Assembly (NCBI GenBank): GCA_001795235.1
Contig: MGNZ01000066.1
Coordinates: forward strand, 234 to 11,628
DNA: 11,395 bases
From: Chloroflexi bacterium RBG_16_64_32
Lineage (GTDB): Bacteria; Chloroflexota; Dehalococcoidia; SM23-28-2; RBG-16-64-32
Direction of reading: 5' to 3'
Part shown: positions 5,436 through 11,395 of the stretch, in pieces
Position numbering within the stretch: position 1 is the first letter of the stretch
Layout of the letters: every line of letters begins with the position of its first letter
Translations under genes and position numbers: made by a program
Notes under the pieces: model-generated
Told to the model about the DNA's origin: nothing
What the model saw: the letters and a program-made list of their open reading frames with translations, nothing else
Databases searched by the model: none

Positions 5436-6345
5436 AATGTTTGAGAACGTCACGCATCTGGTCGCCGACCAGCTTATCGGCGTGCTGCCTGAGACAGATT
5501 CTTCGAGGGCCATCGCCCTGGCGGAGGTGGTGCGGAAGGAGGTCGCCGACAGCGTAATTACCCCTGTGGGTAGGGTCACAGCCAGTTTTGGTGTGGCCGC
5601 CTATCCGCACTGCGCAGAGAGCGCGAAAGAGCTTGTGTACGGCGCGCAGGCTGCGATGTACTGGGCGAAGGCAAAGGGCGGCAACAGGGTGGACTACTGG
5701 GGAGAGATGATCGGGGCTAACACAACGATACGGTCGGGCGCTGCGAAGGATCCGGTTACGGCTCTGGCTATCGCTGTGGAGAGGAAGATCAAGGCAGCGC
5801 CCGGGCAACTGGCGCGGGCGGCTTGGTACGCGCAGAAGGTTGCCGCGGAGATGGGTGTCGGACCCCAGGAACAGGAGCTGATTGAGAAGGCGGCGCTCCT
5901 CCACGATGTGGGCATGCTGGCCGTGCCGGACGGGATCCTGCACAAGCCCGGGTCTCTCGGTGACGAGGAGAAGGCGATAGTCAGGGCCCACCCTGCCGTT
6001 GGCGCAGAGATCGTCAGCCGGGGAGCGGAGCTGGCGGGGGCAGCGCCGATAATAGCCCATCACCACGAGCACTACGACGGCAGCGGTTACCCGGACGGAC
6101 TGGCGGGCGATGCCATTCCTCTGATCTCGCGCATCATCCTGGTTAGCGATGCGGTCGACGCCATGACTACCGCGCGCTCCTACAGGAGCGTGATATCGTT
6201 GCAGGAGGCCCTTCAGGAGTTGCGCCGTTGCTCCGGGCGGCAGTTCGACAACCGCGTCGTGGATGCCTTCACTACGATAGCGAACCGTAGGGGATTGCAG
6301 GCCCTTCACTGGTCTCAGATCCGGCAACAGGCACACCGCACCTGA
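5113..6345 (+). CDS. Degenerate GGDEF plus HD-GYP domain protein (c-di-GMP signalling)
   Basis: Up to 410 aa, soluble, with a GGDEF-like domain (about 58-198) followed by an HD-GYP domain (about 225-405). HD-GYP proteins hydrolyse c-di-GMP. The GGDEF signature is lost: in THLVADQLIGVLP (114-126) the residues ADQL occupy the GGDEF site, so cyclase activity is unlikely. The HD-GYP domain keeps LLHDVG (His264, Asp265), AHP (His293), HHEHYDGSGYP (317-327) and LVSDAVDAM (Asp346). The usual GHS near residue 232 reads GQL and the HDxGK lysine is Met268, so the metal centre may differ. Start is uncertain. ATG 5113 gives the longest frame but has no clear ribosome site and an Arg/Gln-rich leader. GTG 5182 follows GAGAGGAAG, and ATG 5218 follows AGGAG at 11 nt. 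The first 323 bp lie in the 370-bp duplication, so the upstream region directly before it is the truncated copy. Confidence 0.86.
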   Translation: MQRRSHSWQRLQSRRNSRLREEDVGAIEVPGDTGAMMEPRPDGTKIQAASQEMTILPNVRRSFELVRGRGSDLSVVVAGLDGLRVINERLGPIEGDAVLAAFGARLGGMFENVTHLVADQLIGVLPETDSSRAIALAEVVRKEVADSVITPVGRVTASFGVAAYPHCAESAKELVYGAQAAMYWAKAKGGNRVDYWGEMIGANTTIRSGAAKDPVTALAIAVERKIKAAPGQLARAAWYAQKVAAEMGVGPQEQELIEKAALLHDVGMLAVPDGILHKPGSLGDEEKAIVRAHPAVGAEIVSRGAELAGAAPIIAHHHEHYDGSGYPDGLAGDAIPLISRIILVSDAVDAMTTARSYRSVISLQEALQELRRCSGRQFDNRVVDAFTTIANRRGLQALHWSQIRQQAHRT

Positions 6346-6430
6346 ACCGGCCGTACACCTTCCGTTCACCAAAGCCCAGTAAAGCCGCGCCGTCAGAGGC
6401 GTCCTACCATCGTGCGGACAGATTAGTCAG

Positions 6431-6448
6431 CCTGCCACGGCAGGAGGG
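6431..6448 (+). promoter_or_regulatory. Strong ribosome site of the protease gene, partly in a small hairpin
   Basis: AGGAGGG (6442-6448) lies 5 nt before ATG 6454. Its first bases form the 3' arm of CCTGC-CACG-GCAGG (6431-6444), a 5-bp hairpin that could modestly limit access. No clear promoter was identified in the 108-bp gap before the gene. Confidence 0.5.
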
Positions 6449-6453
6449 TAAAC

Positions 6454-7911
6454 ATGTTCAACAAAGGTAGGATGCGGCTCTGGCTCATCATTACGCCGAT
6501 ACTTCTAGCGCTGACGGCGCTGCTCCCGAAGATGGCGGATGCCGAGGGCGGGGCAACGCAGGACGTGCACCCCGCCGTCGATGTCTATGCAGACCTTTTC
6601 CCTGGCGAGAAGATCCCGGTCATCGTCCAGTCAGACGATGCCGACCTGTCGCAGTGGGTCGTAGAGCGCGGCGGAGATGTGCTGCATGAGTTCGACATCG
6701 TTGGCGGTTTCCAGGCCGAGATTCCGATCGAGATGGTTGAGGCGCTTGACCTGAGCGACAGGGCGGACTGGATATCGCTGGACGCGCCGCTAATGACCTC
6801 GCGTCGAGGCGGCGATGACGTGGACCCCTCGCGACTGGCGACGGCGTACCAGTTCGCCGCTAACGCGGTCCCAGCCTGGGAAGAGGGCGTCAGCGGAGAC
6901 GACGTGACGGTTGCCGTGATCGACACGGGCATCAGCCCCAGCGACGACTTCGGCGGCCGGCTGGCCGGCTTCGGCAACTTCAGTTCCGAGGAGAAGATCC
7001 CGCTGGACAGCAACGGCCACGGCACTTGGGTGGCCGGCATTATCGCCGGCGACGACCCGAAGGGTCGTTACGTGGGCATCGCGCCGGCGGCCGATCTTCT
7101 CAGCGTGAAGGTAGCGGGCAGGGACGGCTCTGCCCGCGTGAGCGACGTGATCGAGGCTCTCCAGTGGGTCGTCCAGAACAAGGACCGGTATGACATAGGG
7201 GTGGTCAACATCTCCCTGAACTCCGCAATCGCCGATAGCTACCTCCGTGACCCCCTATCGGCGGCGGTCGAGCAGGCCTGGTTCCAGGGCATCGTGGTCG
7301 TCGTATCCGTGGGCAACCTGGGCGCGACACCCTTCGCCGCGGACCACGCCCCGGCCAATGACCCGTTCGTGATAACCGTAGGCGCGTTCGACGATCAGGG
7401 CACAGGGGACCGCTCCGACGACGTGCTGGCCGGCTGGTCAAGCCGCGGCGTCACGGTGGACGGGTATGCCAAGCCGGAGGTGGTGGCGCCCGGCGTCGAC
7501 ATAGTGTCCACGTCCAGCGGAAATAAGTCCTTCCTGGCGCAGGAAGGACCGGACCGCCTGGTGGCCCGAGGCTATATACAGTTGACCGGTTCATCCGCCT
7601 CTGCGGCGGTTGTGTCCGGAATGGTTGCGCTGATGCTGGAGGAGGACCCGTCCCTCACCCCGGATGAGGTCAAGTTCCGGGTGATCGCTACCGGAACGCC
7701 GGTCCCGGGCTCCGACGCCCCAGCGATCGATGCCTCTAGTGCAACGTTCACGACGATAGAGGGGTCGGCCAACGGCGAGGCGCTGCCCAACGAGTTCATC
7801 GACCCTGAGACGGGCAGGATCATGGAGGACAGTATCCTCTGGCGGAGCATCCTGTGGCGAAGCATCCTGTGGCGGAGCATTCTCTGGCGGAGCATTCTCT
7901 GGAGCAGGTAG
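6454..7911 (+). CDS. Secreted S8 (subtilisin-like) serine protease with C-terminal SILWR repeats
   Basis: A 485-aa exported protease. Residues 1-30 form a signal peptide (basic start, hydrophobic 9-25, cleavage near ADA-EG). Residues about 48-112 resemble an I9-type inhibitory propeptide. The catalytic domain (about 140-412) shows Asp157 in VAVIDTGI, His189 in DSNGHGTWVAG, the oxyanion Asn288 in VVVVSVGN and Ser381 in LTGSSASAAVVSGM. The usual GTSxAxP motif is altered to GSSASAA, lacking the Pro. The C-terminal end (460-484) is five tandem pentapeptides S-I-L-W-R, the last one SILWS, then the final Arg485. It is probably processed and active outside the cytoplasmic membrane. Its end overlaps the next gene by 58 bp, implying co-expression with a membrane c-di-GMP enzyme. 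The start has a strong AGGAGGG site. Substrate and the role of the tail are unknown. Confidence 0.92.
   Translation: MFNKGRMRLWLIITPILLALTALLPKMADAEGGATQDVHPAVDVYADLFPGEKIPVIVQSDDADLSQWVVERGGDVLHEFDIVGGFQAEIPIEMVEALDLSDRADWISLDAPLMTSRRGGDDVDPSRLATAYQFAANAVPAWEEGVSGDDVTVAVIDTGISPSDDFGGRLAGFGNFSSEEKIPLDSNGHGTWVAGIIAGDDPKGRYVGIAPAADLLSVKVAGRDGSARVSDVIEALQWVVQNKDRYDIGVVNISLNSAIADSYLRDPLSAAVEQAWFQGIVVVVSVGNLGATPFAADHAPANDPFVITVGAFDDQGTGDRSDDVLAGWSSRGVTVDGYAKPEVVAPGVDIVSTSSGNKSFLAQEGPDRLVARGYIQLTGSSASAAVVSGMVALMLEEDPSLTPDEVKFRVIATGTPVPGSDAPAIDASSATFTTIEGSANGEALPNEFIDPETGRIMEDSILWRSILWRSILWRSILWRSILWSR
7831..7905 (+). repeat. Five 15-bp tandem repeats, coding in two frames
   Basis: Five units of 15 bp (7831, 7846, 7861, 7876, 7891), consensus AGCATYCTSTGGCGG, with small differences such as CTC/CTG and GGA/GGC. 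In the protease frame each reads S-I-L-W-R. In the frame of the downstream gene they read (V/L)-A-(E/K)-H-(S/P). Third-position differences are mostly silent in the protease frame, pointing to selection on that protein or to recent expansion. Confidence 0.93.
7844..7847 (+). promoter_or_regulatory. Repeat-borne ribosome site for the downstream GGDEF-HD-GYP gene
   Basis: GGAG lies 6 nt before the GTG at 7854. The same module recurs in the next units (GAAG before GTG 7869; GGAG before CTG 7884 and CTG 7899), so the repeat supplies several ribosome-site/start combinations in one frame. Confidence 0.5.
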
Positions 7912-9809
7912 GTAACCCTAATGGGGTAAGAACCCCGGCATTACCAGCGACAGCGGAGGAGGACAGCCCGAAGGCGGTTGGCGGCGCGGATGACGAAGAG
8001 ACGAGGGCGCTGCCCTCCTCCGCGAGATCGTATTTGGCGGCCGTCTACGCCGCCGCGATAGGCGTAGGCGCGTTCGCCTTTGTATTCGCCGGTGGACGGC
8101 CGAGCGGTGAAGACGTAGCCGCCTTCGCCATCCTCAGCGGTCTGGCGGCGGCGGCCCAACTGTTCAAGGTAGACGCGCCCAACCGGCACTCGTACCATAC
8201 GACCCCGGCCTTTTTGCTGGCGGCAGTTCTCCTGCTCGATCCGTCGCTCCTGGTTCCTCTTGGCCTGATCATTCTGCTGCCGGAGTGGGTGCGCTATCGC
8301 TACCCGTGGTACATCCAGAGCTTCAATATCGCCACTTATCTCCTGAACATGCTGGCGGCGTGGGCCGTGTTCCATGCCGTTGCGAGTCATTCCGGTCTCA
8401 ATGTCAGTTGGCAGGTGGCTGCGGCGACCGGTCTGGCGGCGGCCACGTTCATAGTCACGAACCATGCGCTGGTGGGTCTGGTCTTGTGGCTGGCGCGCGG
8501 CATCCCGTTGCGAGACTCGCACGTGTTCGAAAGGGACAGCTTGGAGACGGACGCCACTCTCCTGTTCCTCGGCGCGGGGATGGCCGTCTTCTGGACGATA
8601 CATCCATCTCTTATGACTCTGGGCGTGGCGCCCCTGCTGTTGTTCTACCGCGCCCTGCACGTGCCGCAGCTCCAGGAGGAGGCCTACTACGATATGAAGA
8701 CGGGACTGCTGACCGCCAGGCGGTTCAACGAACTGCTTGGGGACGAGCTGTCCAGCGCCAAGCGGAGCGGCCGCGCCATGGCAGTCTTGATGGCGGATCT
8801 TGACCTGCTGCGTGATGTCAACAACACACATGGCCACCTGGTGGGGGACCAGGCGCTCCAGGGCGCAGCTCAGGCGATTAAGCGATGCCTGCGGCCCGGC
8901 GATTTCGCCGGACGGCTGGGAGGCGAAGAGTTCGCCCTGGTGTTGCCCGCCACCGATCCCGATACCGCCTTTGCGCTGGCCGAGCGGGTGCGCGAGGAGG
9001 TGGCGGCGGTCGTAATTCCCCTGCCGGACGAGGACGAACCGCTCCAGGTAACTATGAGTCTGGGTGTGGCGACGTTCCCGGACCCCTGCCCGGAGTCCGA
9101 AAAACTCCTGCACCACGCTGACATGGCTGTCTATCGCAGCAAGCTGGCAGGGCGGAACTGCTCGAGCGTTGCCATCCCCAACCTCGATGAGGCGCGATTC
9201 CCCGAGGGAAGCTACCGCGGAACGCTGGAGTCACTCGCCTTCGCCCTGGATACGCGGGGCAGCGGGATGGACGGCCGCACGCTACAGATCACCGCGCTGG
9301 CCCTGGCTCTCGCATCTGACATGGGGATTGCCGAGGGGTCCGGGGAATGGAACGATCTTGAGCGGGCCTGCCTCCTTCACGACGTCGGAAAATTCGCGAT
9401 CGCGAGCTCGATCCTTTTCAAGGCGACCTCACTCACTGAAGACGAATGGTGCGAGATGAAGAGGCACTCGGAAATCGGTTGGCACATGCTCAGGCAGGTA
9501 GGGAATCTGAAGGGCGCGGCGGAGATCGTGCGGTGTCATCATGAGCACTACGACGGAAGCGGCTATCCCGGCGGGCTCCGGGCTGAGGAGATCCCCCGCG
9601 GCGCCCGCGTGTTCGCCGTTGCCGATGCCTTCGACGCCATCACGTCTGACCGTCCCTACAGGGACGCCCGCTCCCACGAGGTGGCCGTGGAGGAGATCGT
9701 GGCCAACAGCGGTACGCAGTTCGACCCGCAGGTGGTCGCGGCCCTTCTACGGGTGCTGGGCTACGAACGAACGCGCCAGGTTGTTGACGTCAGCGGCGCC
9801 GTGGCCTAG
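7854..9809 (+). CDS. Membrane-bound GGDEF-HD-GYP protein (c-di-GMP synthesis and turnover)
   Basis: A 651-aa protein. Residues 1-17 come from the 15-bp repeat array, then there is a polar linker. About six hydrophobic segments follow (roughly 61-80, 87-104, 118-143, 156-178, 185-214, 235-268), forming an integral-membrane sensory region of a type I do not recognise. The GGDEF domain (about 276-440) appears active: metal Asp in MADLDLL (313-319), GGEEF (356-360) and an inhibitory I-site RPGD (347-350) five residues before it. The HD-GYP domain (about 455-640) has LLHDVGKFAI (His509, Asp510), KRHSEIG, HHEHYDGSGYPGG (562-574) and AVADAFDAITSDRPYR. The first His (GHS in typical members) is replaced (DGRT near 473). 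It could be bifunctional, with the membrane part choosing between synthesis and hydrolysis. Start is GTG 7854 with GGAG 6 nt upstream, overlapping the protease by 58 bp; GTG 7869 is the alternative. It ends against the acyl-CoA dehydrogenase gene. Confidence 0.92.
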   Translation: MAKHPVAEHSLAEHSLEQVGNPNGVRTPALPATAEEDSPKAVGGADDEETRALPSSARSYLAAVYAAAIGVGAFAFVFAGGRPSGEDVAAFAILSGLAAAAQLFKVDAPNRHSYHTTPAFLLAAVLLLDPSLLVPLGLIILLPEWVRYRYPWYIQSFNIATYLLNMLAAWAVFHAVASHSGLNVSWQVAAATGLAAATFIVTNHALVGLVLWLARGIPLRDSHVFERDSLETDATLLFLGAGMAVFWTIHPSLMTLGVAPLLLFYRALHVPQLQEEAYYDMKTGLLTARRFNELLGDELSSAKRSGRAMAVLMADLDLLRDVNNTHGHLVGDQALQGAAQAIKRCLRPGDFAGRLGGEEFALVLPATDPDTAFALAERVREEVAAVVIPLPDEDEPLQVTMSLGVATFPDPCPESEKLLHHADMAVYRSKLAGRNCSSVAIPNLDEARFPEGSYRGTLESLAFALDTRGSGMDGRTLQITALALALASDMGIAEGSGEWNDLERACLLHDVGKFAIASSILFKATSLTEDEWCEMKRHSEIGWHMLRQVGNLKGAAEIVRCHHEHYDGSGYPGGLRAEEIPRGARVFAVADAFDAITSDRPYRDARSHEVAVEEIVANSGTQFDPQVVAALLRVLGYERTRQVVDVSGAVA

Positions 9810-11041
9810 TAAGTATCAATGAGCTTGCGCGCCCCGGCCAGGGACAACACCTCGTTCGTGCCGTCCTCGATCATGGAGGCGCGGGCATCCCGGAACAGCT
9901 TCTCCACCGGCAGGTCACGGGCCAGGCCGTAGCCGCCGAATAGCTGGATGGCGTCGCTGGCCACCTCGAATGCCGCTTCCGTGCAGTAGACCTTGGCGGC
10001 GATGGAGTACTGGGTGGCGGGCGGGTTGGTGGCGGCGTTGTAGGTCATGGCGGCGCGGGACAGAGAGCGGGCGCTCTCCACCTTGATGAACATATCGAAC
10101 AGCTTCTTCTGAACGAGCTGGTGTTCGGCGATGGGCTTGCCCCCCTGCACCCGCTGCTTGCAGTAAGCAAGGGCCTCCTCAAATGCTGCCCGGGCGACGC
10201 CCGTAAAGATGGCGGACATTCCGGCGTTGGCGCCGGCCAGGATATTATCGATGATGAACGGGTAGCCGGCGGGCTGGATGACCATGTAGTGCTTGGGTAT
10301 GCGGACGTTATCGAAGAAGATCTCCCCCTGGTTGAGGGCCCGCTGGCCCAGCTTGTTGAGTGGCTTGCCGCGGGAGACGCCGGGGAGGTCCAGGGGGATG
10401 ATGGCCACGCCTCCGCCGGCCATCCCCTTGGATGAGTCGATGCTGAGGAATGTGCAGGCGTGCGTGGCGATGGTGCCGTTGGAGACCCAGGCGGCCTTTT
10501 GCCCGTTGATTACCCACTCGTCGCCGTCCGGGCGGGCGGCGCACTCGAAGGCCATCTTGGCGTCGCCGAACTGCTCGGTGCCGATTAGGAGGGAGTCTGA
10601 GCCGTGGTGAGGCTCGGTGATCGCCCAGCAGCCGATGTACTTGCCTTCGCGGTCCTCGGCGAACGGCACGACCACGTTCTTGATAAGGTCCTGGTTGCCG
10701 CTCATCGCGGCGAAGGTGAAGGGGAAGGCGGTGACGCCGATGGCGATGGCGAAATCGGCGCTGCCCCATCCCATCTCTTCGGCGTGGATGTGACGCGACA
10801 GGGTTGACAGGTCGGCGCCGCCCAACTGCTCGGGCAGGCTGGAGCTGTGGTAGCCCTGCTGGTAGGCCTTGCGAAAGACCTCCCAGTGGATCGAGCCTTC
10901 CGCGATCACATCTTCTGGAGAGAGACTGTCGAGCTCAATGCTGGCGGGCCGCAGGACCTCCGCGGCGAACTTGTGCGTCTCCTCCTTGACGCTCTGCTCC
11001 TCGGCGGTAAGCTCCTTGTTCAAATCAACATACATAGCCAC
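9806..11041 (-). CDS. Acyl-CoA dehydrogenase family protein
   Basis: A 411-aa FAD-dependent acyl-CoA dehydrogenase, complete, slightly longer than the usual 380-400 aa. Such enzymes form the alpha,beta double bond of acyl-CoA thioesters and pass electrons to ETF. The N-terminal helical domain begins LTAEEQSVKEETHKFAAEVL. The beta domain has the signature CWAITEPHHGSDS (flavin-binding) and WVINGQKAAWVSNG. The C-terminal domain has QLFGGYGLARDLPVEKLFRD. At the place of the common catalytic Glu (motif Y-E-G-T) the sequence is I-E-D-G-T-N-E, so the aligned residue is Asp, preceded by Glu. Start is GTG 11041 with AGGAG 5 nt upstream; ATG 11035 is the alternative. It lies 55 bp downstream of a molybdoenzyme gene on the same strand, probably in one operon. 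The substrate cannot be told from sequence alone. Confidence 0.93.
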   Translation of the reverse strand: MAMYVDLNKELTAEEQSVKEETHKFAAEVLRPASIELDSLSPEDVIAEGSIHWEVFRKAYQQGYHSSSLPEQLGGADLSTLSRHIHAEEMGWGSADFAIAIGVTAFPFTFAAMSGNQDLIKNVVVPFAEDREGKYIGCWAITEPHHGSDSLLIGTEQFGDAKMAFECAARPDGDEWVINGQKAAWVSNGTIATHACTFLSIDSSKGMAGGGVAIIPLDLPGVSRGKPLNKLGQRALNQGEIFFDNVRIPKHYMVIQPAGYPFIIDNILAGANAGMSAIFTGVARAAFEEALAYCKQRVQGGKPIAEHQLVQKKLFDMFIKVESARSLSRAAMTYNAATNPPATQYSIAAKVYCTEAAFEVASDAIQLFGGYGLARDLPVEKLFRDARASMIEDGTNEVLSLAGARKLIDTY

Positions 11042-11096
11042 GTGCTCTCCTATCTAGGACGCCACCGATCCCGGCACTGGGCGAGTTTGGGCGCGC

Positions 11097-11395
11097 TCAG
11101 TCAAGCTTGGCGACAGCGACCTTGATTCCCCGGTCAAAGGGGACGGGCTGCCACTGCAAAGGCCAGTATCGCAGATGACCGTAGCCACCGGCAAAGTGCA
11201 GCCACTTGACCATGCCTGGTTCAAGATCCGAGGCGCCCTTCCAGGTCCGGTACTGGTACGGTTCCCAGCCGTTGTAGGAGACCACCTGGCCCGGCCGTAC
11301 TGACGGAGACAGCTTGGCGGGGACGATGAAGACCCCCATATCGTTGTATATCTGGACCTCTTCCTCGTCCTCAATGCCCAGGTGGAGGGCGTCGT
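11097..11395 (-). CDS. DMSO-reductase-family molybdopterin oxidoreductase, C-terminal end (partial)
   Basis: The last 98 or so codons of a larger gene that continues beyond the right edge. In the minus strand the open frame reads from the window edge (ALHLGIEDEEEVQIYND) to TGA at 11097-11099. The pattern IEDEEEVQIYND, then PSVRPGQVVSYNGWEPYQYR, resembles the molybdopterin-dinucleotide-binding C-terminal domain of catalytic subunits in the DMSO reductase superfamily. The stretch GYGHLRYWPLQWQPVPFDRG recalls enzymes such as ethylbenzene dehydrogenase or dimethylsulfide dehydrogenase, but with this little sequence the subfamily is uncertain. An ATG at 11339 is internal to the domain and not the real start. 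The enzyme would need the cofactor that MobA makes. The acyl-CoA dehydrogenase gene follows 55 bp downstream. Confidence 0.75.
   Translation of the reverse strand, partial: DALHLGIEDEEEVQIYNDMGVFIVPAKLSPSVRPGQVVSYNGWEPYQYRTWKGASDLEPGMVKWLHFAGGYGHLRYWPLQWQPVPFDRGIKVAVAKLD

Noticed and set aside
5380..6372. 330-codon ORF on the minus strand
   Set aside because: It is antisense to the HD-GYP gene, shows no domain, and has low-complexity composition; considered a GC-driven shadow.
7831..7905. Short repeats as a CRISPR array
   Set aside because: Units are 15 bp with no spacers and encode a clean in-frame pentapeptide; no cas genes are present.
7941..9116. 391-codon ORF on the minus strand
   Set aside because: It lies entirely opposite the membrane GGDEF-HD-GYP gene, whose domains are clear. 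Its product is rich in R, Q, G and H with no recognisable motif, as expected for a shadow in high-GC DNA.
11054..11374. Alternative 106-codon minus-strand frame at the right edge
   Set aside because: The overlapping frame ending at 11097 has a recognisable molybdopterin-binding C-terminal pattern and stays open to the window edge; this one is Arg/Ser/Pro-rich without motifs.

Overview
This is an 11.4-kb stretch of high-GC, gene-dense bacterial chromosome. The organism is a free-living bacterium with a large signalling repertoire (two-component system, c-di-GMP enzymes) and respiratory or catabolic molybdoenzymes. The mix of tmRNA, an ArsR-HTH/HisKA_3 kinase, GGDEF-HD-GYP proteins and an acyl-CoA dehydrogenase beside a DMSO-reductase-family enzyme would fit a Chloroflexota (Dehalococcoidia/SAR202-like) or similar lineage. 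That placement is a weak inference from gene content, not from a marker gene. No phage, transposon, CRISPR array or tRNA was seen.

Layout. The window opens inside a tmRNA gene (1-293, 3' part), followed by an intrinsic terminator. An SRAP-domain (YedK/HMCES-type) abasic-site protein follows at 409-1089, probably on a leaderless mRNA. A minus-strand single-domain response regulator (1236-1670) diverges from a two-component operon. That operon has a histidine kinase with an N-terminal ArsR-like DNA-binding domain (1822-2943) and a NarL-type response regulator (2943-3611), which overlap by one base. Its promoter has a perfect extended -10 and a 7-8-7 palindrome. A long hairpin with a T-rich tail (3699-3770) probably ends the operon. 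mobA (3958-4569, TTG start) makes the guanylylated molybdenum cofactor.

The centre holds a perfect 370-bp tandem duplication (4696-5435). It duplicates the upstream region and first part of a gene for a degenerate-GGDEF/HD-GYP protein, leaving a truncated 111-codon copy in front of the intact gene (5113-6345). Next come a secreted S8 (subtilisin-like) protease (6454-7911) and, overlapping its end by 58 bp, a membrane-bound GGDEF-HD-GYP protein (7854-9809). The overlap lies in an array of five 15-bp repeats that encodes an SILWR pentapeptide array in the protease frame. The same repeats supply the Shine-Dalgarno sequence, start codon and a different pentapeptide repeat (V/L-A-E/K-H-S/P) in the downstream frame.

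The right end is on the minus strand: the C-terminal part of a DMSO-reductase-family molybdoenzyme (11097-11395, running off the window) followed by an acyl-CoA dehydrogenase (9806-11041). The acyl-CoA dehydrogenase ends head-on against the c-di-GMP gene, with both stop codons inside one CTAG.

How the genes may work together. The protease and the membrane c-di-GMP enzyme look translationally coupled, suggesting an extracytoplasmic proteolysis/c-di-GMP module, with a second, probably non-catalytic GGDEF protein upstream. MobA could supply cofactor to the molybdoenzyme. The most unusual items are the dual-coding SILWR repeat overlap, the exact 370-bp duplication, and the histidine kinase with a built-in DNA-binding domain next to a promoter palindrome.
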